A DNA stretch of 64,000 nt from Ideonella sp. (GCA_015075165.1 JABTUY010000008.1:58331-122330), one strand, 5' to 3'; positions 18,159-29,181 are shown, numbered from the stretch's first letter. The notes: generated by a model not told the origin, from the letters alone. Translations and numbers: made by a program.

Positions 18159-19295
18159 ATGAGTCTCGTCGCCTTCTCCGTACGTCGCACGCTGGCGATC
18201 TTCGTCAAGGAGTTCCAGCAGATGCTGCGCGACCGCCTGACGTTCGCGATGGCGGTCGGCGTGCCGGTGCTGCAGCTGCTGCTGTTCGGCTACGCGATCA
18301 ACACCGACCCGAAGGCGCTGCCCACCGTGGTGGTGGCGGCCGACAGCGGGCCGCTGGTGCGCTCGATCGTCGCCGGGTTGCAGAACACCGGCTACTTCCG
18401 TGTCGTGCACCAGACGGCCAGCGAGCGCGAGGGCGACGACTGGGTCGAACGCGGCGACGCACAGTTCACGGTGGTGATCCCGCCGCAGTTCTCACGCGCG
18501 CTGGTGCGCGGCGAGCATCCGGTGCTGCTGGTCACGGCCGATGCCACCGACCCGGCCGCCGCCGGCAACGCGATCGCCGCGCTGGCCGGGCTTCCGGGCA
18601 TGCTGGTGCACGATGCGGTCGGCCCGTTGCGCCACTTGGCCGGCGCGCCACCGCCGTTCGAGCTGCGCGTGCACCGGCGCTACAACCCCGAAGGCCTGTC
18701 GCGCTACAACATCGTGCCCGGCCTGGTCGGCGTGATCCTGACGATGACGATGGTGATGCTCACCAGCCTGGCGATCACCCGCGAACGCGAGCGCGGCACG
18801 ATGGAGAACCTGCTGGCCACGCCGGTGCGCCCGCTCGAGGTGATGCTGGGCAAGATCGTGCCGTACGTGCTGATCGGCTACCTGCAGATCGGCGTCGTGC
18901 TGGTGGCCGCGAAACTGCTGTTCGAGGTGCCGATGCAGGGCAGCCTCGTGCTGCTGCTGGCGCTGGTGGGCGTGTTCGTGGTCGCCAACCTGGCGGTCGG
19001 CTTCACGTTCTCGACGCTGGCGCGCAACCAGCTGCAGGCGGTGCAGATGACGTTCTTCTTCTTCCTGCCGTCGATCCTGCTGTCGGGCTTCATGTTCCCG
19101 TTTCGCGGCATGCCGCGCTGGGCGCAATGGCTCGGCGAGGCGCTGCCGCTGACGCACTTCCTGCGTATCGTGCGTGGCATCCTGCTCAAGGGCACCGACC
19201 TCGCGCTGCTGTGGCCCGAGCTGTGGCCGATGCTGCTGTTCGGGCTGGTGGCGTCGGCGCTGGCGCTGGCGCGCTATCGGCAAACCCTCGATTGA
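18159..19295 (+). CDS. ABC-2 type efflux permease
   Basis: Membrane partner of the preceding ATPase, 378 residues. One transmembrane helix near residues 25-50 (VGVPVLQLLLFGYAI), a periplasmic domain of about 150 residues, then five hydrophobic segments from about residue 190 to 370, the ABC2_membrane_3 layout of the YhhJ/YbhR/YbhS group. NLLATPVRPLEVMLGKIVPY is the conserved cytoplasmic coupling segment. Only one permease is present, so a homodimer is likely. The substrate cannot be told from sequence. Confidence 0.9.
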   Translation: MSLVAFSVRRTLAIFVKEFQQMLRDRLTFAMAVGVPVLQLLLFGYAINTDPKALPTVVVAADSGPLVRSIVAGLQNTGYFRVVHQTASEREGDDWVERGDAQFTVVIPPQFSRALVRGEHPVLLVTADATDPAAAGNAIAALAGLPGMLVHDAVGPLRHLAGAPPPFELRVHRRYNPEGLSRYNIVPGLVGVILTMTMVMLTSLAITRERERGTMENLLATPVRPLEVMLGKIVPYVLIGYLQIGVVLVAAKLLFEVPMQGSLVLLLALVGVFVVANLAVGFTFSTLARNQLQAVQMTFFFFLPSILLSGFMFPFRGMPRWAQWLGEALPLTHFLRIVRGILLKGTDLALLWPELWPMLLFGLVASALALARYRQTLD

Positions 19296-19419
19296 GGGGT
19301 TGGCGGCTGCGCCGGCAGTTGCGGTTGTTCACGCCTGCCGCCGCCGGGCTGGCCGATACTGCTTCACGGTGCCGCCACCACCACCGGTGGCCACCGCCGA
19401 TCCGCCCGCACAGCACGCC

Positions 19420-19947
19420 ATGAGCCCCCAAGCCCTGTTGAAGCGCTTCTACGCCGCGTTTGCCACGCTCGACGCGCGCGCGATGCAAAGCTGCTACGCA
19501 CCCGATGCGCAGTTCGAAGACCCGTTGTTCGCGCTGCGCGGCGCCGAGCAGATCGGCGCGATGTGGCAGATGCTGTGCCAGACCATCCGCAACGGCGGCC
19601 CGGCCGTGTGGCGGCTCGAGACCCGCGAGGTCGAGGCCGCCGGCGGCGAGCGCGGCAGCGCGCACTGGGAGGCGCGCTACCGTTCGGGCGCGGCAGGCCG
19701 CATGGTGCACAACGTGGTCGAGGCGCAGTTCACGTTCGACGGCGGCCTGATCGCCAGCCACAGCGAGCGCTACGACTTCTGGCGCTGGTCGCGCCAGGCG
19801 CTGGGCTCCACCGGCCTGGTGATGGGCTGGTCACCGATGCTGCGCAACCAGGTGCGGCGCCAGGCACAAGGCAAGCTCGAGCGCTTCCTTGCGCACCGCG
19901 CGGCAGCGATGGCCCAGCACGCCGCGGCCGCCCGGCAACGGGCCTGA
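19420..19947 (+). CDS. NTF2-like/SnoaL-type nuclear transport factor 2 fold protein
   Basis: A 175-residue protein whose first 125 residues fit the SnoaL-like NTF2 fold: LLKRFYAAFATLDARAMQSCY, then YAPDAQFEDPLF, and a central beta-sheet region ending with SHSERYDFWRWSRQALG. Family members are enzymes or small-molecule binding proteins with very varied roles; nothing here identifies the ligand. It lies 124 bp behind the exporter operon and is probably transcribed separately or by read-through. Confidence 0.7.
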   Translation: MSPQALLKRFYAAFATLDARAMQSCYAPDAQFEDPLFALRGAEQIGAMWQMLCQTIRNGGPAVWRLETREVEAAGGERGSAHWEARYRSGAAGRMVHNVVEAQFTFDGGLIASHSERYDFWRWSRQALGSTGLVMGWSPMLRNQVRRQAQGKLERFLAHRAAAMAQHAAAARQRA

Positions 19948-20119
19948 GCGCGCGACGCAGACCGCAGCCCTGCGCGCGCGGCTGGCGCGCGGCCAGTGAG
20001 CGTGCGGTCGCTGCCGGCGCGGCGCCGATCTGGCCGTGGTTCGGCGGCCAATTCGGCCGCCGCCGCGAGTGGGCGACGCCCTACCATCGGCGCACCGCGC
20101 ACACCGTGAAGGGTTGCCC

Positions 20120-21760
20120 ATGCCGTCCTGGCTGATCGCGCTCGACCGCTACTTCCCGATCCGCTACCTGTTCTGGCTGTTCTGCGCCGTGGCGGCGATG
20201 CTCAGCGCGTTCGTCTGGGTGGCGTTCGGGCAATGGGGCTGGGCCGCGTTGACGTTCGTGCTGCTGGTGGGCCTGGGTGTGCGCGATTCACTGCAGAGCC
20301 GCCACGCGGTGCTGCGCAACTACCCGGTCATCGGGCACCTGCGCTTCCTGCTGGAGTTCATCCGCCCCGAGATCCGCCAGTACTTCATCGAAAGCGACAA
20401 CGAGTCGCACCCATTCTCGCGCCAGCAGCGCTCGCTGGTGTACCAGCGCGCCAAGGGTGACTCCGACAAGCGACCGTTCGGCACCCAGCTCGATGTCGGC
20501 GCGCAGGGCTATGAGTGGATCAATCATTCGCTGGTGCCGACGCAGGTGGCGTCGCACGACTTCCGGGTCACCATCGGCGAAGGCCGCGCGCAACCGTACT
20601 CAGCCAGCGTGTTCAACATCTCGGCGATGAGCTTCGGCGCGCTGAGTGCCAACGCGATCCTGGCGCTCAACGGCGGTGCCAAGCGCGGCGGCTTCGCGCA
20701 CGACACCGGCGAAGGCTCGATCAGCGTGCACCACCGCGTGCACGGTGGTGACCTGGTGTGGGAGATCGGCTCGGGCTACTTCGGTTGCCGCAGCGACGAC
20801 GGCCGCTTCGACGCCGAACGCTTCACCGCCAACGCGCGCGACCCGCAGGTGAAGATGATCGAGCTCAAGCTCAGCCAGGGCGCCAAGCCGGGCCACGGCG
20901 GCGTGCTGCCGGGGCCGAAGGTGACGGCCGAGATCGCCGCCGCGCGCGGCGTGCCGATCGGCGTCGACTGCATCTCGCCATCGCGCCACAGCGCGTTCGA
21001 CACACCGCTCGAGATGCTGCGCTTCATCGCGCGGCTGCGCGAGCTCTCGGGCGGCAAGCCCACCGGCTTCAAGCTGTGCATCGGCCACCCGTGGGAGTGG
21101 CTGGCGATCTGCAAGGCGATGCTCGAAACCGGCATCACGCCGGACTTCATCGTCGTCGATGGTGCCGAGGGCGGCACCGGCGCAGCGCCGCTGGAGTTCA
21201 CCGACCACGTCGGCGCGCCGCTGCAGGAGGGCCTGCTGCTGGTGCACAACACGCTGGTGGGCCTGAACCTGCGCGCGCAGATCCGCCTCGGCGCCGCCGG
21301 CAAGGTGGTGAGTGCGTTCGACATCGCGCGCATGATGGCGCTCGGCGCCGACTGGTGCAACGCGGCGCGCGGCTTCATGTTCGCGCTCGGCTGCATCCAG
21401 GCGCAGCACTGCCACACCGGCGCCTGCCCGACCGGCGTGACCACGCAGGATCCGCTGCGCCAGCGCGCGCTGGTGGTACCGGACAAGATCGAGCGCATCT
21501 ACCGCTTCCACCGCAACACGCTCGAGGCGCTGCGCGAGCTGGTGCAGGCCGCCGGCCTGACGCACCCGAACCAGATCCGCGCCACGCACATCGTGCGCCG
21601 CGGCGGCGAGCGCGAGGTGCGGCTGCTGGTGAACCTGCTGCCGTTCGTGCAGCCGGGCGAGCTGCTCGCTGCGGCGCGCGGCGAGGTGCCGTGGCCGCAC
21701 GCGGTGTTCGAGGTGTACTGGCCGCTCGCGCAGGCCTCGAGCTTCGCACCGGCAGCCTGA
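20120..21760 (+). CDS. FMN-binding glutamate synthase family protein, membrane-anchored
   Basis: A stand-alone version of the FMN/synthase domain of glutamate synthase (GltB), 546 residues. Two hydrophobic segments at about residues 15-58 anchor it in the membrane. The synthase core contains ISAMSFGALSANAI, DTGEGSIS, GAKPGHGGVLPG, VVDGAEGGTGAAP and the cysteine pattern C-x5-C-x4-C in GCIQAQHCHTGACPTG, which in GOGAT binds a 3Fe-4S cluster. It lacks the N-terminal glutaminase domain, so it cannot draw ammonia from glutamine by itself. The true reaction of these proteins is not established to my knowledge. Confidence 0.85.
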   Translation: MPSWLIALDRYFPIRYLFWLFCAVAAMLSAFVWVAFGQWGWAALTFVLLVGLGVRDSLQSRHAVLRNYPVIGHLRFLLEFIRPEIRQYFIESDNESHPFSRQQRSLVYQRAKGDSDKRPFGTQLDVGAQGYEWINHSLVPTQVASHDFRVTIGEGRAQPYSASVFNISAMSFGALSANAILALNGGAKRGGFAHDTGEGSISVHHRVHGGDLVWEIGSGYFGCRSDDGRFDAERFTANARDPQVKMIELKLSQGAKPGHGGVLPGPKVTAEIAAARGVPIGVDCISPSRHSAFDTPLEMLRFIARLRELSGGKPTGFKLCIGHPWEWLAICKAMLETGITPDFIVVDGAEGGTGAAPLEFTDHVGAPLQEGLLLVHNTLVGLNLRAQIRLGAAGKVVSAFDIARMMALGADWCNAARGFMFALGCIQAQHCHTGACPTGVTTQDPLRQRALVVPDKIERIYRFHRNTLEALRELVQAAGLTHPNQIRATHIVRRGGEREVRLLVNLLPFVQPGELLAAARGEVPWPHAVFEVYWPLAQASSFAPAA

Positions 21761-21784
21761 ACCACTCGCGGCGCAAGAGGTCGG

Positions 21785-21836
21785 CCCCCGCAGCGCTCCC
21801 GCGGCTGCGGGGGGTCTGCACCGCTCGGGGGGTGCA
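21785..21836 (+). terminator. Two adjacent hairpins after the GOGAT-like gene
   Basis: CCCCCGCAGC (21785-21794) pairs with GCTGCGGGGG (21804-21813); TGCACC (21817-21822) pairs with GGTGCA (21831-21836). The first is strong enough to terminate, although no T tract follows. Confidence 0.45.
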
Positions 21837-21866
21837 CGCCGGGTCGGTAGCGCAGAACAATTCGAT

Positions 21867-21931
21867 ACCGGCCCGACATTTCTTGTTCTCTCGTCTCTCC
21901 TTGGGTCTTCGTTGCGGATGTTCGGGCCGGT
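21867..21931 (+). promoter_or_regulatory. Inverted repeat in the leader of the orphan response regulator
   Basis: ACCGGCCCGA (21867-21876) is the exact complement of TCGGGCCGGT (21922-21931). The right arm ends six bases before the ATG at 21938 and covers the place of the ribosome-binding site, so the hairpin could hide the start. It could equally be a protein-binding site. Confidence 0.35.
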
Positions 21932-21937
21932 TCTCCC

Positions 21938-22579
21938 ATGAGTCGCATCGTTCTTCTTGCCCGTGAAGCGTCGACCGCGCAGCAATGGCGCGGCGAACTC
22001 GTGGCCGTCGGTGGCCACGAGGTGGTGGCGGTTGCCGATTCGTCGCGCGCCGCGCGCGCATTGCTCGAACGACACAAGCCCAATCTGGTGGTGTGCGAGC
22101 TGCGCCTCGCCGACGGCACCGCGCTGGCAATGATCCAGTGGCTCGCGCTGCAGCCGCAGTGCCCGCTGATCGTCGGCGTGGCGCACGACGAGGCCGAGCC
22201 GTTGCTGTACCAGGCGCTGCGCAGCGGCGCCGACAACGTCTGCGCCGCCGGCGGCACGCGCGGCGCGCTGGCCGTCTGCGTCAACCAGACCCTGCGCGGC
22301 GAGACCAGCTTCACGCCGCAGATCGCGCAAGCGTTGCTCGATCACTTCGAGCACCTGCATGCACAGCTGGCGCACACCGTGGGCGACGAGCAGAGCCCGC
22401 TGCAGCTCGAACCACCGCAGCGTGAGCTGCTGATGAAGCTGGCGGTCGGCTACGGCATCGACCAGCTCGCGCAGGCGCGGCAGGTGTCGTCGCGCCGGCT
22501 CGGCCAGCAGCTGCACGCGATCGTGCGCAAGCTGCAGTGGGACCTGCGCGCCGGAGCGCTGGCGCTCAGCCTGGTCTGA
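21938..22579 (+). CDS. Orphan NarL/LuxR-type response regulator with degenerate receiver domain
   Basis: A 213-residue regulator. Residues 1-115 have the receiver fold pattern, but the phosphorylation residues are lost: Glu is at position 54 (NLVVCELRLADG) where Asp is expected, the N-terminal acidic pair is replaced by ARE, and the conserved Lys near residue 105 is missing. The C-terminal part (about 150-205, LEPPQRELLMKLAVGYGIDQ then RRLGQQLHAIVRKLQ) resembles a LuxR-type helix-turn-helix. No histidine kinase is nearby. Glu at the Asp position may lock the domain in an active-like state; its target genes are unknown. Confidence 0.75.
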   Translation: MSRIVLLAREASTAQQWRGELVAVGGHEVVAVADSSRAARALLERHKPNLVVCELRLADGTALAMIQWLALQPQCPLIVGVAHDEAEPLLYQALRSGADNVCAAGGTRGALAVCVNQTLRGETSFTPQIAQALLDHFEHLHAQLAHTVGDEQSPLQLEPPQRELLMKLAVGYGIDQLAQARQVSSRRLGQQLHAIVRKLQWDLRAGALALSLV

Positions 22580-22628
22580 TCGATCGGGTGCGGACCGCGC
22601 GACCGCGGGGCAGCGAAGGCCGACAGCG

Positions 22629-23237
22629 TCAGGCTGGCAGCGTGTCGACGAAGCTCTTGCGCGCGGCCAGCTTGTCCGACAGGCGCGCCAGGTTGCCGTG
22701 CTCGCTGCGCCAGTCGATCTGCGGATAGCGGAAGTCGAGGTAGCCGAGCGCACAGCCGGCCGCGATGTCGGCCAGCGTCATATGCAGTCCGGCGCACCAC
22801 GGCTTCTCGCCCAGCCCGCGGCCCATCGCCTTCAGTGCCGAATGCACGTGGGCCATCTGGCGGTCGATCCAGGCCTGAGAGCGCGCCTCGCCGCGCGGGC
22901 CCCAGTTGGCTTCCATGCGCGCCGTCACGGCCGCATCGAGCACGCCGTCGGCCAGCGCCTCCCAGGTGCGCACCTCGACGCGCTCGCGGCCGCTGGGTGG
23001 GATCAGCCGGCCCACCGGCGACAGCGTGTCGAGGTATTCGACGATCACGCGCGAATCGAAGATCGCCTCGACGCCTTCGAGCACCAGGCACGGCACCTTG
23101 CCCAGCGGGTTGAACTTCAGCATCGCGTCGCTCGCCCAAGGGTCTTCGAGCACGTACTGGTAATCGAGCTTCTTCTCTGCCATCACAATGCGCACTTTGC
23201 GCACGTAGGGGCTGGTGTTCGATCCGATCAGCTTCAT
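22629..23237 (-). CDS. Glutathione S-transferase family protein (YibF-like)
   Basis: A 202-residue GST. The thioredoxin-like N-terminal domain starts MKLIGSNTSPYVRKVRIV, with Ser at the glutathione-activating position and KVPCLVLEG providing the cis-Pro; FDSRVIVEYLD is the typical glutathione gamma-glutamyl contact. The helical C-terminal domain covers about residues 90-202. It resembles E. coli YibF. It converges with the regulator gene across a 49-bp gap and lies 134 bp beyond codA on the same strand, so read-through from the pyrimidine operon is possible but not evident. Confidence 0.85.
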   Translation of the reverse strand: MKLIGSNTSPYVRKVRIVMAEKKLDYQYVLEDPWASDAMLKFNPLGKVPCLVLEGVEAIFDSRVIVEYLDTLSPVGRLIPPSGRERVEVRTWEALADGVLDAAVTARMEANWGPRGEARSQAWIDRQMAHVHSALKAMGRGLGEKPWCAGLHMTLADIAAGCALGYLDFRYPQIDWRSEHGNLARLSDKLAARKSFVDTLPA

Positions 23238-23371
23238 TGTTGGGCGAGAGGGCAGCGTCGAATCATTCTAGCGAGCCGGCCGCCAGCGCAGCGGCGCGTG
23301 GTCACCCCCGAGGTGCCCGAGCAGACCCGCAGTCGAGGGTGATCGGGAGTGCGCAGCCGCTCGTCGCCGCC

Positions 23372-24646
23372 TCAGGCCGCGAAATCCACCTGCGCCAGTC
23401 GGCCGGGAAGGCTCAGCGTCGCGGTGGCCGCCGGCGTGCGCGCGATCACCCGCCCGCCGCGCACCACCGCCAGCCGCTGCGCGCGCAGCCGGATCGCCTC
23501 GACCGGCGAGCGCGCCTGCAGCAGCACGCCATCGGCGCGGCAACCGGGCTCGAGGCCATAGCCGGCCAAGCCGAGGATGCGCGCCGGCACGGCCGTCACC
23601 GCGTCGAAGCAGGCGCGCATCTGCGCGGCCGACGTCAGCTGACCGACGTGCAGGCCCATCGCCGCCACCTCGAGCATGTCGGCCGAGCCGAGCGCGTACC
23701 ACGGGTCCATCACGCAATCGTGGCCGAACGCCACCGGCACGCCGGCGGCCTGCAGCTCGGCCACGCGCGTCATGCCGCGGCGCTTGGGGTAGCTGTCGTA
23801 GCGGCCCTGCAGCGTGATGTTGATCAGCGGGTTGGCCACCGCGCTCAGGCCGGCATCGGCGATCAGCGCGATCAGCTTGGCCGCGTAGGCGTTATCCATC
23901 GAGTGCATGGACGTCAGGTGCGAGCCGGTGACGCGGCCGTGCAGCTGCAGCCGCTGCGTCTCGTACGCCAGCGTCTCGACGTGGCGCGACGACGGGTCGT
24001 CGGTCTCGTCGCAGTGCATATCGACGCGCAACGCCCGTTCGGCGGCCAGCTCGCACAGCAGCCGCACGCTGGCCGCACCCTGCTCGGCCGTGCGCTCGAA
24101 GTGCGGGATGCCGCCGACCACGTCGACGCCGAGATCGAGCGCGCGCTTCAGGTTCTCGAGCGCGCCGGGCGAGCGCAGCACGCCGTCCTGCGGAAACGCG
24201 ACCAGCTGCAGGTCGAGGTACGGCCGCACGCGCTCGCGCACCTGCAGCAGCGCACGCACCGCGAGCAGCCGCGGATCGCACACGTCGACATGCGAGCGGA
24301 TCGCGAGCAGCCCCTTGGCCACCGCCCAGTCGCAGTAGCGCAGCGCACGCTCGACGATCGCCTCTTCGGTCAACAGCGGCTTCAACTCGCTCCACAGCGC
24401 AATGCCTTCGAGCAAGGTGCCGCTTTCGTTGACGCGCGGCAGCCCGTGGCTGAGCGTGGAGTCGAGGTGGAAATGCGCATCGACGAACGGCGGGCTGAAC
24501 AGCAGCCCCTGCGCGTCGAGCAGCTCGGTGCCCTCGGGTGCGCCAAGGGCAGGCCCAACCTCCACGAACCGCCCATCGCGCGCGAGCAAGTCGATGCCCG
24601 CGCGCCCGTCGGGCAGCGCGGCGTTTCGAATCAACAGCATCGACAT
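23372..24646 (-). CDS. codA: Cytosine deaminase
   Basis: Hydrolyses cytosine to uracil and ammonia. The 424-residue amidohydrolase matches E. coli CodA in all landmark segments: VDAHFHLDSTLSHG (metal HxH), DMHCDETDDPSS (metal His, catalytic Glu), SHLTSMHSMDNAY, NPLINITLQGRYDSYPKRRG and GHDCVMDPWY (metal Asp). ATG 24646 (MSMLLIRNA) fits the family start. It is the last gene of the minus-strand pyrimidine block, 118 bp after upp with a dispersed repeat between. Its product uracil is the substrate of Upp next door. Confidence 0.92.
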   Translation of the reverse strand: MSMLLIRNAALPDGRAGIDLLARDGRFVEVGPALGAPEGTELLDAQGLLFSPPFVDAHFHLDSTLSHGLPRVNESGTLLEGIALWSELKPLLTEEAIVERALRYCDWAVAKGLLAIRSHVDVCDPRLLAVRALLQVRERVRPYLDLQLVAFPQDGVLRSPGALENLKRALDLGVDVVGGIPHFERTAEQGAASVRLLCELAAERALRVDMHCDETDDPSSRHVETLAYETQRLQLHGRVTGSHLTSMHSMDNAYAAKLIALIADAGLSAVANPLINITLQGRYDSYPKRRGMTRVAELQAAGVPVAFGHDCVMDPWYALGSADMLEVAAMGLHVGQLTSAAQMRACFDAVTAVPARILGLAGYGLEPGCRADGVLLQARSPVEAIRLRAQRLAVVRGGRVIARTPAATATLSLPGRLAQVDFAA

Positions 24647-24667
24647 GCGCTGATCCGTCGCATGGCC

Positions 24668-24764
24668 AAGGCCACCCAAGCAGACACCGCGGATCCGGCT
24701 TCGCCGGTCCGCTGGTGTCGCCCCCTCGAGGGGGAGGCGGCCGCCAGGCCGCATCGGGGGTGGG

Positions 24765-24768
<4 letters not shown>
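24668..24768 (-). repeat. Dispersed palindromic repeat after the upp stop codon
   Basis: Read on the minus strand it starts at the upp stop (TGACCCACCCCCGATGCGGCC), has CCCCCTCGAGGGGG and CCGGCGAAGCCGGATCCGCGG, and aligns with 18028-18125 with few differences. Placement relative to the upstream gene is the same as at that site. Confidence 0.85.
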
Positions 24769-25406
<638 letters not shown>

Positions 25407-25439
25407 CGTGTCGAATGCTCCTGCGGTGCGATGCGGCGA

Positions 25440-26888
25440 TCAGAATACCGTGCCGTCGCTGTCCACCACCACCGGCGGCGCGCCGCTGGCGCGCCGCTCG
25501 GCGGCGATCGCGCGCCCGGCGGCCCAGGTGCCGCCTTCGAGCATGCACGCCAGCGGAAAGCGCGTCGCGTCGACCGCCAGCAGCCGCCGCACGCGCGGCG
25601 CCAGTTCGTCGAGCAGGTGCACCGTCAATGCGCGCCACTCGACCGTCCAGGTGTCGCCGGGCCGCACCGCGTGCTGCGCGAACGCCGCATCGCGCGGCAC
25701 GATCACGCCGGCGTCGATCAGCAGACCGCCGTTGCGGTATTCGGGTAGCCCGGTCAGCAGCTCCAGCTCGTGCACCTCGACGCCGGCCCACTGCAGCGGC
25801 TCGAGCAGCGAGTAGGTGAGCCACTGCGACAGCTTGTGGAATGGCACCCAACCGGCATCGAGCCCGTCGCCGCCGGCGGCCGGGTGCCGCCAGGCGTCGC
25901 CGATCGGCAACGATGACGGCTGGCCCGCCGCGCCTTCCGGCGCAACGCGCAGCAGTTGGCCGCTCGGCGCCGCACACAAGGTCTGGCCACTCGGCCAGAT
26001 GCCCGACAGCGTGTCGAGCAGCGCGCCCAGCACGCGCGCCGCGCTCACCTGGTGGCGGTAGAGCTGCGGCCGCGGCTGGTGGTGGTGCAGCGCCGGCGCG
26101 TGGCGGTGGTGCGTCAGTGCGTCGAACAAGTGGCCCGGCTGACCGAGTGCGGTGTACACCTGCGGCTGCTCGCGCAGCGCGGCGGCCAGACGGTGCAGCA
26201 GCGCGACGCGGCCGGGCAGGCCGACCAGCGGATTCGCCGGTGCCACCTGCAACAACTCGGCCAACGCAGTCACGTCGAACGCGGCCAGCGCCTTGGCGTC
26301 GACGCGCAGCGGGTCGCCGAGGTCGGACGAGAAACGGCCGGCGACGAAGGCACGAAAGCTCGCCACCGCCAGCCCCTCGGAGCGCGCGAACGTCTGCCCG
26401 CTCTCGCGCTCGCGGAACCGCCACTGCGCCCCGGCGCCGGCGTCGAGCAGCACGCTGATCAGCGCCAGGTCGATGCGTGCACGCGCGATCGCCGCCTGGC
26501 TGCGGCCGGCCAGCTTCGCGTCGAGCTCGGCCCTGCGGTCGACGCCGCCGGCCTCGAAGTGGCGCCAGCGGCTGTGAAACGGCACCTGCAGCGTCGGAAA
26601 GCGCGCGCGCGTCAGCGCGGCCACGCGCCCGGCCACCGCGTCGAGGTGGCGCCGCTCGAGCGTGAAGTGCGGCGAATCGCCGCGCGCGACGTGCTCGGTG
26701 ATCGCCGCGCAGCGCTGGCGGATCGTCTGCGGCGCGCGCAACCGGCGCACTGCTTCACGCAGCGACGCCTCGTGCAGCGCGGCCTCACGCACCGCCGCGC
26801 CCGCAGGCGACTCGTGCGGCGCCGCTTCGCCCGGGCCCGCCGGCCGCGGCGGGTTCGTGGCCGCCGTGCGCGTCGCGTCGTCGTTCAT
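25440..26888 (-). CDS. URC4/urg3 family protein (DUF1688), uracil catabolism
   Basis: A 482-residue DUF1688 protein. The family is named after yeast URC4, needed for uracil use as nitrogen source in Lachancea kluyveri; work in yeast places it after ring opening, acting on a ribosylurea-type intermediate, but the exact chemistry is not settled. Recognisable segments are SRWRHFEAGGVDR near residue 105, IDLALISVLLDAGAGAQWRF near 145 and LTGLPEYRNGGLLIDAGVI near 400. It is predicted to be cytoplasmic. The start at 26888 lies 12 bp after the Urc1 homologue stop, so the two are one transcription unit. Confidence 0.85.
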   Translation of the reverse strand: MNDDATRTAATNPPRPAGPGEAAPHESPAGAAVREAALHEASLREAVRRLRAPQTIRQRCAAITEHVARGDSPHFTLERRHLDAVAGRVAALTRARFPTLQVPFHSRWRHFEAGGVDRRAELDAKLAGRSQAAIARARIDLALISVLLDAGAGAQWRFRERESGQTFARSEGLAVASFRAFVAGRFSSDLGDPLRVDAKALAAFDVTALAELLQVAPANPLVGLPGRVALLHRLAAALREQPQVYTALGQPGHLFDALTHHRHAPALHHHQPRPQLYRHQVSAARVLGALLDTLSGIWPSGQTLCAAPSGQLLRVAPEGAAGQPSSLPIGDAWRHPAAGGDGLDAGWVPFHKLSQWLTYSLLEPLQWAGVEVHELELLTGLPEYRNGGLLIDAGVIVPRDAAFAQHAVRPGDTWTVEWRALTVHLLDELAPRVRRLLAVDATRFPLACMLEGGTWAAGRAIAAERRASGAPPVVVDSDGTVF

Positions 26889-26900
26889 CGTGGCCCAAGC

Positions 26901-28148
<1,248 letters not shown>

Positions 28149-28242
28149 CGTCGGGTGCCCGCGTGGCGACAACGCGCCAGCATAGCGCTGCGCAGGGTGG
28201 CTGCGCACCCTGCAGCGTGCCGCCGCGCCACCCAAGGGCCGA

Positions 28243-29181
28243 TCAGCGCTCGCCGCGCCGGTAGGGCTTCATCAGCGCCTGCGGGTAGGCGGCGCGCCGC
28301 GCCACCAGCACCAGCGCGACGATGGCCATCGCATACGGCAGCATCAGGTAGAACTGGTACGGAACATCGAGCCCGAACACGCCGTGGCCCGACTGCTGCA
28401 GGCGCAGCTGCAGCGCGTCGAAGAAGCCGAACAGCAGCGCGCCCAGCAGCGCCTTGCCGGGCCGCCACGACGCGAACACCACCAGCGCCACACAGACCCA
28501 GCCGCGGCCGTTGACCATGTTGAAGTAGAACGCGTTGAACGCCGACAGCGTCAGGAACGCGCCGGCCACGCCCATCAACGCCGAGCCGGCGGCGATCGCA
28601 GCGGTGCGCACGCCGGCCACCGAGAGGCCCTGGCCCTCGGCGGCGGCCGGGTTCTCGCCGACCATGCGCAGCGCCAGGCCCGCGGGCGTGCGGTACAACA
28701 GCCAGCCGATCGCCGGCACCAGCAGCAGCGCCAGCAGCGTGAGCGGCGTCTGCGCGTTCAGCACCGGCAGCGGCAGCGCCGCCATCGGCGCGAACGGCTC
28801 GATCGTCGGCGGGCTGTCGACCTTCGGGAAGCTGACGCGGTAGGCATAGCTCGCCAGGCTGCTGGCCAGCAGCGTGATGCCCAGCCCGGCGACGTGCTGC
28901 GACAGCGCGAGGCCCACGGTCAGCAGCGCGTGCAGCAGGCCGAACAGGGCGCCAACCGCAGCGGCGGCGAGCACGCCGGCCCACAACCCCGCCCCCTGGT
29001 AGACGGCGAGCCAACCGACGAACGCGCCGGCGACCATGATCCCTTCGATGCCCAGGTTGAGCACGCCGGCACGCTCGCACAGCAGCACGCCCAGCGTGCC
29101 GAGCACCAGCGGCGTGGCGATGCGCAGCACCGCCACCCAGAATGGCGCGGCGGCGAGCAGGTCGAGCGTTTCGGTCAGCAT
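28243..29181 (-). CDS. Nucleoside ABC transporter permease, second subunit (BPD_transp_2)
   Basis: Inner-membrane permease of 312 residues with about eight to ten hydrophobic segments. Typical of the branched-chain/nucleoside importer class: GTLGVLLCERAGVLNLGIEG near residue 30 and GENPAAAEGQGLSV near 180. It resembles B. subtilis NupQ/YufQ. It lies 31 bp after the first permease and 94 bp before the Urc1 homologue. Confidence 0.9.
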   Translation of the reverse strand: MLTETLDLLAAAPFWVAVLRIATPLVLGTLGVLLCERAGVLNLGIEGIMVAGAFVGWLAVYQGAGLWAGVLAAAAVGALFGLLHALLTVGLALSQHVAGLGITLLASSLASYAYRVSFPKVDSPPTIEPFAPMAALPLPVLNAQTPLTLLALLLVPAIGWLLYRTPAGLALRMVGENPAAAEGQGLSVAGVRTAAIAAGSALMGVAGAFLTLSAFNAFYFNMVNGRGWVCVALVVFASWRPGKALLGALLFGFFDALQLRLQQSGHGVFGLDVPYQFYLMLPYAMAIVALVLVARRAAYPQALMKPYRRGER

